A DNA stretch of 21,781 nt from 13-2-20CM-68-14 sp036378475. Its GTDB lineage: Bacteria; Actinomycetota; Thermoleophilia; Gaiellales; Gaiellaceae. Below the pieces are notes generated by a model, which searched no databases, was not told the origin of the DNA, and worked only from the letters and a program-made list of their open reading frames with translations. Where the stretch lies: assembly GCA_036378475.1 (NCBI GenBank), contig DASUWJ010000141.1:1-21781 (forward strand), in the 5' to 3' direction. Position 1 is the first letter of the stretch, and the number at the start of each line of letters is the position of its first letter. Below, one piece after another: positions 6,835-17,400 of this stretch. Both the position numbers and the translations under genes were made by a program.

Positions 6835-7968
6835 GTGAGCGACGTCCTGATCTACGCCGACACCCAGCGTTCCCCCGAGATGCGGCACGAGGTGCCGGTC
6901 GCGATTCCCGATCCCTTCCTCTACCTCGAGCGGGACGGAGCCAGGCACGTCGTGATCACCCCCTTCGAGGTCGAGCGCGTGCAGGGACAGGACGGCATCC
7001 AGCCGCATCCCTACGAGCAGTTCGGCTGGGACGAGCTCGTGGCGAGCGGCCTGACGATGGAGGAGGTCGAGCTCGAGACCTACGTGCGCGCCTGCCGCGA
7101 GCTCGGCCTGGCGAACGCCCTCGTGCCGCCCACCTTTCCGCTCGAGCTGGCCGATCGCCTGCGGCAGGACGGGATCGAGCTTCACCCGGACCGCGACTTC
7201 TTCGTCGAGCGGCGGCGCGTCAAGACGGCGCCGGAGATCGAGGGGATCCGCCGGGCGCAGCGGGGAGCCGACGCGGCGATGGCCGCCGCGGCGGAGCTCT
7301 TTCGCCGGGCCGAGCCAGGGAACGGCGCCGCCTTGGTCGACGGCAAGCCCCTGACCTCGGAGTGGGTCAAGCTGGCGATCCAGCAGGTCCTGAGCGAGCA
7401 CGATCTCATCGCCGACGAGTTCATCGTCTCCCACGGGCCCCAGAGTGCGGTCGGCCACGAGATGGGCTTCGGCGAGATCAAGCCGAACGAGCCGATCGTG
7501 ATCGATCTCTGGCCGCGTGATCGGCTCTCGTCCTGCTACGCGGACATGACCCGGACCTTCGTCGTCGGCCAGGCCTCGGAAGAGCTGCGCGACTTCCAGC
7601 GGCTCGTGCGCCAGGCGCTGCAGATCGCGCTGGAGGCGATCCGGCCCGGGGTCGAAGGGCGCGCTGTCTATACACTCGTCTGCGAGCTCTTCCACGAGCA
7701 CGGCTACCCGACCGGGCTGCACAAGCCGAAGGGCCAAGTGCTCGAGGACGGCTTCTTCCACGGGCTCGGCCACGGCGTCGGACTCGAGGTGCACGAGCAG
7801 CCCTGGCTGAGCCGTTACCCCGGCACGCTGGTCGAGGGCGACGTGATCACGCTCGAGCCGGGGCTCTACCGCTCGGGCTATGGCGGCTGCCGGCTCGAGG
7901 ATCTGGTGCTCGTCACGGGCGAGGGCGCCGAGCTTTTGACCGACTACCCGTACGAGCTGGAACCGTAG
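6835..7968 (+). CDS. M24 family metallopeptidase (Xaa-Pro aminopeptidase-like)
   Basis: A putative cytoplasmic aminopeptidase of the pita-bread fold that would remove N-terminal residues, typically before proline. It has 377 residues: an N-terminal creatinase-like domain (about 1-135) and the M24 catalytic domain (about 136-375). All five dinuclear metal ligands are visible: D224 (VIDLWPR), D237 (YADMTRTF), H313 (HGLGHGVGLEVHE), E341 (TLEPGLY) and E355 (CRLEDLVLV). The start is GTG at 6835. It is divergent from the amidohydrolase gene across a gap of about 40 bases. It has no signal peptide. Other M24 members are creatinases or non-peptidases, so the exact substrate is uncertain. Confidence 0.9.
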   Translation: MSDVLIYADTQRSPEMRHEVPVAIPDPFLYLERDGARHVVITPFEVERVQGQDGIQPHPYEQFGWDELVASGLTMEEVELETYVRACRELGLANALVPPTFPLELADRLRQDGIELHPDRDFFVERRRVKTAPEIEGIRRAQRGADAAMAAAAELFRRAEPGNGAALVDGKPLTSEWVKLAIQQVLSEHDLIADEFIVSHGPQSAVGHEMGFGEIKPNEPIVIDLWPRDRLSSCYADMTRTFVVGQASEELRDFQRLVRQALQIALEAIRPGVEGRAVYTLVCELFHEHGYPTGLHKPKGQVLEDGFFHGLGHGVGLEVHEQPWLSRYPGTLVEGDVITLEPGLYRSGYGGCRLEDLVLVTGEGAELLTDYPYELEP

Positions 7969-7985
7969 CCGGTTCGAAACGCACT

Positions 7986-8008
7986 CCGATCGGGTAGGTT
8001 CCCGTCGG
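7986..8008 (+). terminator. Weak hairpin after the M24 gene
   Basis: CCGA-t-CGGG pairs with CCCG-TCGG around a six-base loop (one bulged T), 18 bases after the M24 stop. The trailing T-run is poor (CAATTT). It could be a weak terminator, but it overlaps the candidate satP promoter. Confidence 0.3.
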
Positions 8009-8017
8009 CAATTTGCC
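7995..8017 (+). promoter_or_regulatory. Candidate acetate-operon promoter with operator-like inverted repeat
   Basis: TAGGTT (7995-8000) fits a TANNNT -10 box. Six bases further on is the perfect inverted repeat GGCAA-T-TTGCC (8007-8017), about where transcription would begin. A regulator bound there could block the transporter/Acs operon. The leader to ATG 8076 would be about 70 bases. Confidence 0.35.
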
Positions 8018-8075
8018 TGCGTCCTCACGGGGTTTGCGGGCCGTCGAGGGCAGGGCACCAAACATAGGAGGTCGC

Positions 8076-8750
8076 ATGGCTGTCGTCGAAGAACGACCCG
8101 CCCTCGTCGTGGCCGATCCGGCGCCGCTCGGGCTCGCCGCATTCGCGCTGACGACCTTCATGTTGAGCGGTCACAATGCGAACTTCATCCCCGACATCGC
8201 CTGGGTCCCGCTCGCGCTCTTCTACGGCGGACTCGTGCAGCTTCTCGCCGGGATGTGGGAGTTCCGAAACCGGAACGTCTTCGGCGCGACCGCGTTCTCG
8301 ACCTACGGCGGCTTCTGGCTCGCGCTCGGGTCCTTCGTCGTGCTCGTGCTCACGACCAAGCTCGGGGCCGGCTTGGCCGCGAAGGGCGATCTCGCGAACG
8401 CGCTCGCCTGGTTCCTGTTCTCGTTCGCGGTCTTCAACACCTACATGCTGCTTTGGAGCGCGCGCGTCAACGGAGCGGTGTTCGCCGTCTTCCTGACGCT
8501 GGAGGTAACGGAGATCCTGCTCGCAATCGGCTTCTGGATCGCGGCGCATCGCGGCGTCGCTCCGGTCGGTGCCGATGTCGGCTGGATCAAGGCCGGCGGC
8601 TGGGCCGGAGTGGTGACCGCTGCCACCGCCTGGTACGCGTCCGCCGGGCTCGTTTTGAGCGGGATGGCAGGGCGGCCGATCCTGCCGCTCGGACGGCCGT
8701 TTTGGACCGGTGACAGCCTGCCGGGGCCGGTCGCCGCGCGGACGAGGTAG
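8076..8750 (+). CDS. Acetate transporter, SatP/YaaH (GPR1/FUN34) family
   Basis: An inner-membrane permease expected to carry acetate or succinate, probably with protons. It has 224 residues and six hydrophobic segments (roughly 18-36, 43-63, 72-93, 107-131, 134-157 and 170-195). Family motifs are DPAPLGLAAFALTTFMLS near the N-terminus and FGATAFSTYGGFWLA in the third segment. ATG 8076 is chosen because AGGAGGT ends four bases upstream; an upstream in-frame extension to 8013 lacks family similarity. It ends seven bases before acetyl-CoA synthetase, so the two form an uptake-and-activation operon, as in many bacteria where satP/actP neighbours acs. Confidence 0.92.
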   Translation: MAVVEERPALVVADPAPLGLAAFALTTFMLSGHNANFIPDIAWVPLALFYGGLVQLLAGMWEFRNRNVFGATAFSTYGGFWLALGSFVVLVLTTKLGAGLAAKGDLANALAWFLFSFAVFNTYMLLWSARVNGAVFAVFLTLEVTEILLAIGFWIAAHRGVAPVGADVGWIKAGGWAGVVTAATAWYASAGLVLSGMAGRPILPLGRPFWTGDSLPGPVAARTR

Positions 8751-8757
8751 CCGAACG

Positions 8758-10722
<1,965 letters not shown>

Positions 10723-10747
10723 CCCCCGAGCTCGAAGCGAGGAAAAA

Positions 10748-12028
10748 CTAGCCGAGGGGCGAGGCGAGCAGCGCCTCGAACCGGTCGGCCTCCTGGAAGG
10801 GGCCGATCAGGGCGAGCGCGAGCCCGTTGCCGCCGATCACGTCCTGCGCGACCCGCTGCACGTCCGCGGCGCTGACCGCATCGAGACCCGCCTGCACCTC
10901 CTCGGGATCGACGGCCTGGCCCTCGAGCACCTCGCGGCGCAGCCCGAACATGATCATCCCCTGCGGGTTCTCGAGCTGGAGCAGGAACCGTCCCTTGGCC
11001 AGATTGCGGGACTTGTCGAGCTCGGCGGCGCCCACGGGTTCCTCGACGATCCGCCGCAACTCCTGGGCGATCGTCTCGACAGCCTCGTCCGCGCGCTTAA
11101 TGTCGACCCCGGCCTGGGAGTAGAGCGAGCCCGTATCCGTGTAGCTGTGGTTGATCGCGAAGACGTAGTAGGCGAGCCCGCGGCGCTCGCGAACCTCGGT
11201 GAAGAGGCGCGAGGACATCCCCGTGCCGAGCACGGTCGCAAGCAGCTGCAGCGAGTAGCGGTCGGGATGATCGAGCGGGTAGCTCGGGACGCCCAGGCAA
11301 AGGTGCGCCTGGTCGGATTGCTTGTGGTGAATCTTCACCCGGGCGCCGTCAGAAGTCCGCACGGCCGCGGCTTCCGGCTCGCCGGTCTCGGCTGCCTCCA
11401 GGTCTCCGAGCAGCTCCTCGATCCTGGCGACCGGATCGCTGCCGAGGTTGCCGCCGAGGCCGACGACCATCCGCCCGGGCTTGTACCAGCGGCCCGTGTA
11501 CTCGAGGCAGGTCTCGCGCCGGGCGCCCCGGACCGTCTCCTTGCGGCCGATGATGTCCCAGCCGAGCGGCTGATCACCGTAGAGGAGCTCCTCGTAGACG
11601 CCACCGATGAAGTCCCGGGGCGTGTCGTAGTACATGTTCATCTCCTCGACGATCACGCCCTTCTCGCGCTCGATCTCGTCCTCGGCGAACTTCGAGTGGC
11701 GGAGCATGTCCACGAGCACGTCGAGCGCGGTGTCGCGGAACTCGGCGGCGCACTTGACGTAGTAGCCCGTGTACTCCTTGCCGGTGAACGCGTTGAACTC
11801 GCCGCCGATCCCGTCGACCTCGGTGCCGATCTCGCGGGCGCTCGGCCGGCGCTCCGTTCCCTTGAAGAACATGTGCTCGGCGAAGTGCGCGATCCCGTTC
11901 GTCTCGCGCGTCTCGTAGCGCGAGCCCGCGGCCAGCATGATCATGCAGGTGACCGAGGTCGCCTGGGGCATCGGCGCCAAGAGGACGCGGAGGCCGTTTC
12001 CGAGTGTGTGGCGCTCGAATGTGCTCAC
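10748..12028 (-). CDS. M16 family zinc metallopeptidase (processing-peptidase-like)
   Basis: A 426-residue inverzincin protease related to mitochondrial processing peptidase and mycobacterial PepR. The zinc motif H48FAEH52 is intact, with catalytic E51 and the distal glutamate in VIVEEMN (E128/E129). The C-terminal half keeps the GLAYYVFAINHSY substrate-binding segment. GTG 12028 is preferred because it overlaps the thioesterase stop as GTGA and starts STFERHTLGNGLRV, like family members; a start at 12058 would add ten non-conserved residues. No signal peptide is seen. It converges on acs with 25 bases between, which holds only a 4-bp hairpin (10731-10741). Neighbourhood gives no substrate. 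Confidence 0.9.
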   Translation of the reverse strand: MSTFERHTLGNGLRVLLAPMPQATSVTCMIMLAAGSRYETRETNGIAHFAEHMFFKGTERRPSAREIGTEVDGIGGEFNAFTGKEYTGYYVKCAAEFRDTALDVLVDMLRHSKFAEDEIEREKGVIVEEMNMYYDTPRDFIGGVYEELLYGDQPLGWDIIGRKETVRGARRETCLEYTGRWYKPGRMVVGLGGNLGSDPVARIEELLGDLEAAETGEPEAAAVRTSDGARVKIHHKQSDQAHLCLGVPSYPLDHPDRYSLQLLATVLGTGMSSRLFTEVRERRGLAYYVFAINHSYTDTGSLYSQAGVDIKRADEAVETIAQELRRIVEEPVGAAELDKSRNLAKGRFLLQLENPQGMIMFGLRREVLEGQAVDPEEVQAGLDAVSAADVQRVAQDVIGGNGLALALIGPFQEADRFEALLASPLG

Positions 12029-12426
12029 GCAGCGACGGCGGTCAGCTTCTCGCGCCACTCGCTCGGGAGCGAGACCGGCTCGCGTCGGGCGTAGTCATAG
12101 GCGACCTGCACGCTCTTCGCCGCCGCGACCAGCTCGCCGTCGACTCGCAGCGCGTACTCGAGCTCGAAGCTCTTCGTGCCGAACCGGCTCGCTCGCACGG
12201 AGATCTCCAGCTCCTGTCCGAGTCGGACGGGCGCTTTGAAGTCGATCTCGACGCGGGCGATGATCAGGTTCATGTCTTCGAGTCCGGTGGCGGCGCCGAC
12301 CTCGGTCAGGAAGGCGACCCGCGCCTGCTCAATGTAGGTCAAAAAGACGGCGTTGTTGACGTGCCCCATCGGATCGAGATCCCGAAAGCGCACCTGCTCG
12401 ACGTGCGTGAACTCGCTCGCGGGCAC
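12025..12426 (-). CDS. Acyl-CoA thioesterase, 4HBT hotdog fold (YbgC-like)
   Basis: 133 residues, single hotdog domain. The N-terminal RFRDLDPMGHVNNAVFLTYIEQAR is the 4-hydroxybenzoyl-CoA thioesterase-type active-site segment. D18 is at the catalytic Asp position, followed by the hotdog helix. It would hydrolyse an acyl-CoA to free acid and CoA in the cytoplasm; acyl length cannot be predicted. The start is GTG at 12426 with TAGCAT six bases upstream. It is cotranscribed with the M16 peptidase gene, whose start overlaps its stop as GTGA. Confidence 0.9.
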   Translation of the reverse strand: MPASEFTHVEQVRFRDLDPMGHVNNAVFLTYIEQARVAFLTEVGAATGLEDMNLIIARVEIDFKAPVRLGQELEISVRASRFGTKSFELEYALRVDGELVAAAKSVQVAYDYARREPVSLPSEWREKLTAVAA

Positions 12427-12432
12427 GCCCGG

Positions 12433-12438
12433 ATGCTA
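12433..12438 (-). promoter_or_regulatory. Leaderless-type -10 hexamer for thioesterase/M16 operon
   Basis: TAGCAT six bases before GTG 12426, with no Shine-Dalgarno. It implies a promoter separate from the DUF3052/GNAT operon upstream. Confidence 0.5.
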
Positions 12439-12480
12439 CCCGTGCGCCGCCCCGCCGCCGGGAGAGGGCGCCGAGATCGG

Positions 12481-12495
12481 GCGGCCGCCGGCCGC
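12481..12495. terminator. GC-rich palindrome after the GNAT gene
   Basis: GCGGCCG-C-CGGCCGC, a perfect inverted repeat with 7-base arms starting six bases after the GNAT stop. It could fold in RNA and slow transcription out of that operon. There is no T-run, so it may equally be chance in GC-rich DNA. Confidence 0.35.
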
Positions 12496-12500
12496 TCATC

Positions 12501-13103
12501 TCAGGGGCTCGCTTTCGCGGCCAGGCGGCGCTCGAGGTTCGCCTTCACCTCGGGCCACTCGTCGTCGACGATCGCGTAGTAGGCGGAGTCGCGGCGCTCG
12601 CCGCCGCGGACGAGCATGTGCTTGCGAAAGATGCCCTCGAAGCGGGCCGGCAAGGCTTCGAGCGCCCGGCGCGAGCGCAGGTTGCGGGCGTCCGTTTTGA
12701 ACTCCACCCGCAGGCAGCCGCAGCGCTCGAAGGCATGCTCGAGCATCAGGAGCTTGGCCTCGATGTTGGCGCCGCTTCGCCAGCGGGCGCTCTCGAGCCA
12801 GGTGTGCCCGATCTCGACGCCGCGGTGTTCGGGGCGCAGGGTCAGGAACCGCGTGCTGCCGACGACGCGCCCGCTCTCGCGCTCGACCGTCGCAAACGGC
12901 ACCTCGCGGCCCGCCGCGAAGGCCTCGCCCAGCTCGCGCCACCAGGTCTCGAAGCTCGCGCGGTCGCCGCCGACGTCGGCCGAGGTGAGCAGCCAGACCT
13001 GCGGGTCCTGCGCCGCCTCCCACAGGGGCTGCTCATGCCCCGGCAGCACCGGCTCGAGCGTGACGATCCGCCCCTCGAGCCGGCGTGAGAGTTCCGGCCA
13101 CAT
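12501..13103 (-). CDS. GNAT N-acetyltransferase, RimJ/RimL-like
   Basis: 200 residues of the Acetyltransf_3/RimJ-RimL group, which move an acetyl group from acetyl-CoA to a protein N-terminus or small amine. Family blocks visible are VEIGHTWL, WRSGANIEAKLLMLEHAFE (acetyl-CoA-binding region), RVEFKTDARNLRSRRALE and EGIFRKHM...GERRDSAYYAI. The ATG overlaps the stop of the DUF3052-like gene by one base (TGATG), so the two are translationally coupled. Substrate unknown. Confidence 0.88.
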   Translation of the reverse strand: MWPELSRRLEGRIVTLEPVLPGHEQPLWEAAQDPQVWLLTSADVGGDRASFETWWRELGEAFAAGREVPFATVERESGRVVGSTRFLTLRPEHRGVEIGHTWLESARWRSGANIEAKLLMLEHAFERCGCLRVEFKTDARNLRSRRALEALPARFEGIFRKHMLVRGGERRDSAYYAIVDDEWPEVKANLERRLAAKASP

Positions 13104-13417
13104 CAGCGGTCTCGCCGCCGGTAGACGAAGCGAACGGCGCTCCAGTCCTCGTCGATCGCGACGCTCTTGTTGTCGACGAGCCCGGCGGCGAGGCCAAGCC
13201 GCTGGACGTGGGCGAAGGTGAGGTCGGTCTCGAGCCCCGAGCTTCGCTTCGGGTAGGCGATCCAGAGCCCGTCTGCCGGCCGAAGCACCCGCTTCAGGCC
13301 TGCGAACCGTCGCTCGAGCTCCCGGCGCGAGGTGGTGAAGTAGACGACCACGTCGGCGCCGGATTTGGCGCCGAGCTTGGCCGTCAGGGGAGTCCGGGAA
13401 TAGTCGCGTTCAGGCAG
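13103..13417 (-). CDS. DUF3052-like small protein, internally shortened, apparent CTG start
   Basis: Read from CTG 13417 it has 104 residues. It opens PERDYSRTPLTAKLG, matching the usual DUF3052-type beginning (YSxTPLxxKLG), and ends with ADVVVYFTTSRRELERR, GLWIAYPKRSSG, DLTFAHVQRLGLAAGLVDNKSVAID and WSAVRFVYRRR. Family members I recall are about 130-145 residues, with roughly 30 more between the KLG motif and the DVVVYF strand; here the two are almost joined (KLGAKSGADVVV). GGAG at 13426-13429 lies eight bases before the CTG. The first canonical start, GTG 13351, would drop the conserved N-terminus. Upstream the frame is closed by a stop at 13465. Function unknown. It leads a two-gene operon with the GNAT gene. 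Confidence 0.75.
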   Translation of the reverse strand: MPERDYSRTPLTAKLGAKSGADVVVYFTTSRRELERRFAGLKRVLRPADGLWIAYPKRSSGLETDLTFAHVQRLGLAAGLVDNKSVAIDEDWSAVRFVYRRRDR

Positions 13418-13476
13418 AGGTAAAGCTCCGGTAACGATCTGGGGCGCGGCCTTGCTTTGGGGTCAAGGACTTTGTC

Positions 13477-13482
13477 TACCTT
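13477..13482 (+). promoter_or_regulatory. Candidate -10 hexamer for mscS-like gene
   Basis: TACCTT nine bases before ATG 13492, suggesting a very short leader. No strong Shine-Dalgarno; -35 not recognised. Confidence 0.35.
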
Positions 13483-13491
13483 GTCGAAGCG

Positions 13492-14382
13492 ATGCTTGGA
13501 ATGCTGCACCTGCTGGTGATCGTCGGCCTGCTCACCGCCGCGTGGCTCGTCTCGCGCGCCGCGGCCTACGTTGCCCGCCAGGTGCTCCTGTGGCACGACC
13601 GCCACAACGAGGCCGCGGCCGCCACCGTCGATCTTCGGCTCGTGAATGTCAAGCGGCGGGAGACGACGGTCGCCGTCGTCCGCGCGGCGATCGGCTACGG
13701 CGCCTTCGCGGTCGCCGCCGTGCTCTCGATCGCGCAGCTGACGGGCGGCCTCGACAAGCTCTCGACCCTGGCCGGCGCTTCGTTCGTCGTCATCCTCGTC
13801 GGCTTCTCGATCCAGCGCGTCTTGATGGACGTGATCGCGGGCACGATGATGTTCGTCGAGCGCTGGTACCACGTCGGCGACACGATCGCGATCCCCACTC
13901 TGGAGCTGCAGGGGGTGGTGGAGGACGTCTCGCTTCGCCGGACGAAGCTGCGGACGCTCGACGGCGAGACGATCCACGTCTCGAACTCCCAGATTCCCGC
14001 CGTCCGGGTGTTGCCCGAGGGCCTGAAAGAGCTCGCGATCGAGCTCTTCGTCAGCGACCGCGAACGGGGCGAGTACCTGGTCCGCGCGCTGCAGTCGATC
14101 CTGCCGGAGAAGCCGACGACGTTCGCGAAGAGGCCCTGGATCGACGAGGTCAACGAGCTCGACGAGCGGCTGGTGCGGATCAGGCTGCGCGCGACGGTCG
14201 TCGCCGGTCGCGAATGGCTCGTCGAGGGTTTCGTCTCCGACCTGCTGAAGGAGAGGGCAGAACCGGGCTTGATCGTCCACGGGCCGGTCGTGCTCGCCCT
14301 GGACGAGCACGCGGCGCGAAGCTACGCGCGCGCGAGTGCGGCCACCCGCTGGACGGCCCGTCCCGCGCCCCAGCCGAACTGA
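13492..14382 (+). CDS. MscS-family mechanosensitive channel
   Basis: A 296-residue membrane protein of the small-conductance mechanosensitive channel family, expected to release solutes under hypo-osmotic shock. An N-terminal helix (about 4-22), a second (about 62-84) and the pore-lining helix region (GASFVVILVGFSIQ, about 95-110) precede the MscS beta domain. That domain contains ERWYHVGDTIAI, GVVEDVSLRRTKLRTLDGETIHVSNSQI and a cytoplasmic alpha/beta tail. The total length is close to E. coli MscS (286). ATG 13492 or ATG 13501 could be the start. It is divergent from the DUF3052-like gene and converges on the cyclase gene. Confidence 0.9.
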   Translation: MLGMLHLLVIVGLLTAAWLVSRAAAYVARQVLLWHDRHNEAAAATVDLRLVNVKRRETTVAVVRAAIGYGAFAVAAVLSIAQLTGGLDKLSTLAGASFVVILVGFSIQRVLMDVIAGTMMFVERWYHVGDTIAIPTLELQGVVEDVSLRRTKLRTLDGETIHVSNSQIPAVRVLPEGLKELAIELFVSDRERGEYLVRALQSILPEKPTTFAKRPWIDEVNELDERLVRIRLRATVVAGREWLVEGFVSDLLKERAEPGLIVHGPVVLALDEHAARSYARASAATRWTARPAPQPN

Positions 14383-14414
14383 GCCGGATCCCTGCGGCGG
14401 GCTCAGCTCCGCCT

Positions 14415-14433
14415 GCCCTGAGTAGCTCAGGGC
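14415..14433. terminator. Bidirectional hairpin between convergent genes
   Basis: GCCCTGAG-TAG-CTCAGGGC, a perfect 8-bp stem with a 3-base loop, centred in the 85-base gap between the convergent mscS-like and cyclase genes. No T-run follows on either strand, as is common for actinobacterial terminators. Position and symmetry suggest it serves both genes. Confidence 0.6.
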
Positions 14434-14467
14434 CTGTCGCCGGAAGGGAGACCGTCGGCGAACCAGC

Positions 14468-17400
14468 CTACGTTTCGGCGTCGCCAAGCTCGACGAGCCG
14501 CAAGCGCGCTCGCTCAGCCGTTACGACGTCCTCTTTCAGCTCGGCGAGCCGGAGGGCATCCTCGAGCGCCCTGCGCTCCCCCTCAAGCCTGCCGCCTCGG
14601 CGTTCCACCTCCGCGCGTGAGAGCGCGACGAATTCCCGCAAGATCGTGTAGCCGGTCGCATCGGCGATCGCCGCGGCGAGGCGAACGGACTCGATTGCCT
14701 CCTCGTCGGCGCCCCGTCGCGCGTACACGCACGCCCGGACGCATCCTTGCCGCACGTGCGGCTCGAAATCATCCGGCTGCGTGATCCGCTCGACCTCCTC
14801 CGCCAGGGCGAGCGCCTCATCGTCGCGCCCGAGCTCGAGCGCCGCTGTGGCCAGGTACCCGGTGATGGTGGCGAGGAAGCCGGTCTCTGTTGTCTTGCCC
14901 ATGAAGTCATAACTCTCCCTGAGCACTGTCTCGGCCGCCTCGGCGTTTCCAGCGAGAAGCTCGAGATCTGCGTCCATCATCGCCGTTCCCGCCCAGTTTT
15001 GGAGCTGACCGATCTCGCGCAGCCGCGTGCGGCCGGTCCGTAGATCCGCGCGGCCGCCGTCGAGGTCTCCACGCATCCCCTTGAGGCGACCGCGAACAAC
15101 CGTCGCGACGGCCTCAAGCTGGGGATGCCCGACGGCCCGCTCGATGATCTCGTCTGCCTGAACGAGCCCTTCGCCTGCTGGAGTCGGCCCCCACCAGAGC
15201 GACCAGGACTTCCAGTAGAGGATCTCCGCCACCCGCGCGGGGCTCTCTGCGCGCTGCGCGTACTCGAGCGCCTGAGCCCAGACCTGATCGGCCTCCTCCG
15301 TCAAGCCGAGCCAGGCCCGGAGATTGCCGGCGAGCCGGAGCGCCCAGGCCACTCCCTCGTCGTCGCCGAGCGCGGCGAGCTCGCTGCGGGCCTCCTCGAC
15401 CACGGCGAGGGCCGTCTCCATTCTGGCCGACTTGTCGTGCTCGACCTGGAGCTCGACCTCGAGGAGCCTGCGACGGCTGGCGCTCTTTCGGTCGCCCGCG
15501 AGCTCGGCCGCCGTCTGCAGCTCTTGGAGGACTGCGCGCGCCGCCTCGAATTGAGCGGTGACGATTAGTGCTCTCGAGAGCTCCAGCATCGCTTCGCGGT
15601 GCAGCACCGAGCCCCGGGGGGCAAGCGAGACTACGCGAGGCGCAAGGTTCTCGACCGCCGGGATGTCTCCCCGTCCGAACGCGCGCCTTGAGGCTGTGAG
15701 CAGTCGCTCGGCCGCGCGTGGCGCGAGCGTCCGTGCGGCATCGTCGAGCGGACCGAGCTCGGCGCGATAGCTCGCTGCCTGCTCGAGGTGATAACCGGCG
15801 ATCTCGTCCAGCTCGACTAGGTCAGGAGCGCACTCGACCAGCCAGTCGGCGAAGCGCTCGTGCAGCTCCGCTCTGGTCGCTTTCGGGAGCGCCTCATAGG
15901 CGGCGTCGCGGATCAGCAGGTGCCGGAACCGATACGCATCGTCACCCGCGAGCGCTGATTGCTCCGGTCGGACGAGATCTTTGCGCACGAGCATCATCAG
16001 CCGGCCGTCCACTTGCCCCTCCTCAGGCGCCAGCGCGACGACGGCGCCACGGTGGAAGACTTGCCCCTCGACCGCGCCGCGCTCGAGCACCTTGCGCTCT
16101 GCCTCCTCCAGCTGGTCGAGACGCGAGGCGAGCAGCGCCTGGATCGTCGGGGGAACGACGATCTCACCGGACCCGTTCCCGCCCTCGGCGAGCATCGCCA
16201 GCATCTCGCCGACGAAGAGGGGGTTGCCGCCCGCTACCTCGACGATCCGGTCCCGCAAAGAGGCGCTGATCCCGTCCGGAGGCAGGAGCCGGGCGATCAA
16301 CTCCGTCGTCTCGTCGACCGAGAGCGGCTCAAGCAGTACGTTGGTCGCATTCAGCTTGCCGCCACCCCAGGCCGCGCTGCGGTCGAGCAGCTCCGGCCGG
16401 CCCATGCAGAGCAGGAGGATAGGCGCGTCCCGGCTGAAGTCGGCAACGTGCTCGACGAGCTCGAGGAAGACGGGCTCGCCCCAGTGGAGGTCATCGAACA
16501 CGACCACGAGCGGTTGATCGGCCGCCGCGGCCTCGAACAGCTTCCGCACCGCCCAGGCAATCTCCTGGGGGGAGCTCGCCACCGCCACGCGGCCGAGGAT
16601 CGGATCGAGTGTTCGCGCGGTAGCAGGATCGAGTCCGAGTTCGGCTAGCCGATCGTCCGGCGAGGGCCCGAGCAACTGCTTGACCGCGGCGGTGACGGGC
16701 CAGTAGCTGATCCCCTCGCCGTAGGAGAGACAACGGCCGCCGATCACGGTTGCTCCGTCGAGGCCCTCCAGGAACTCGGTGACCAGGCGGGACTTGCCGA
16801 CCCCGGCGGTTCCGAGAATCGTGAACAGGTGACAGGAGCGCTCCCCGACCACGTTTGCGAATGCGTCGTGCAAGAGTTGCCGCTGCCGCTCCCGTCCCAC
16901 CATCGCCACCCCGACCCGAGCCGAGGCTGACTCGAGCGGCCTGAGCTCGAGCAACCGAAACGCCGCTATCGGCTCCGCTTTTCCCTTCAGGTGCTGCGGC
17001 TCGACCGGCTCCAAGGTGACCGCGTCCCGAACGAGGCGGACGGTCGCCGGCCCGACGAGAACCTCGCCGGGCTCGGCCGCCTGCTCGAGCCGCGCCGCGA
17101 CGTTGACGGCGTCGCCCGTCGCGAGCCGCTCTTCGGTCCCCGTGACGACCTCGCCCGTGTTCACCCCAATGCGGAGGTCAATCCGGGTCCCGTACATCTG
17201 GACGAGCTCCTCGTTCAGGGCCGCGCGTGCGTCGCGGAGCTCGGCAGCGGCCCGAACGCCCCGCAGCGCGTCGTCCTCGTGCAGGGCCGGGACGCCGAAA
17301 ACGGCCATGATCGCGTCCCCGATGAACTTCTCGACCGTGCCGCCGTGGCGTTCGATGATCGCCTTCGCGACCTCGAAGTAACGGGACATCACGCGACGCA

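Noticed and set aside
7968..7982. GGTTCGAAAC resembles a tRNA T-loop
   Set aside because: No acceptor, D or anticodon arms can be built around it, and it lies immediately after the M24 stop.
5596..8142. 848-codon minus-strand frame spanning the amidohydrolase and M24 genes
   Set aside because: It crosses two well-supported genes in other frames, is Arg/Pro-rich and shows no domain motifs.
10723..10747. Terminator between convergent acs and M16 genes
   Set aside because: Only a 4-bp CTCG-AAG-CGAG hairpin is present. The T-run on the minus strand comes before, not after, the hairpin.
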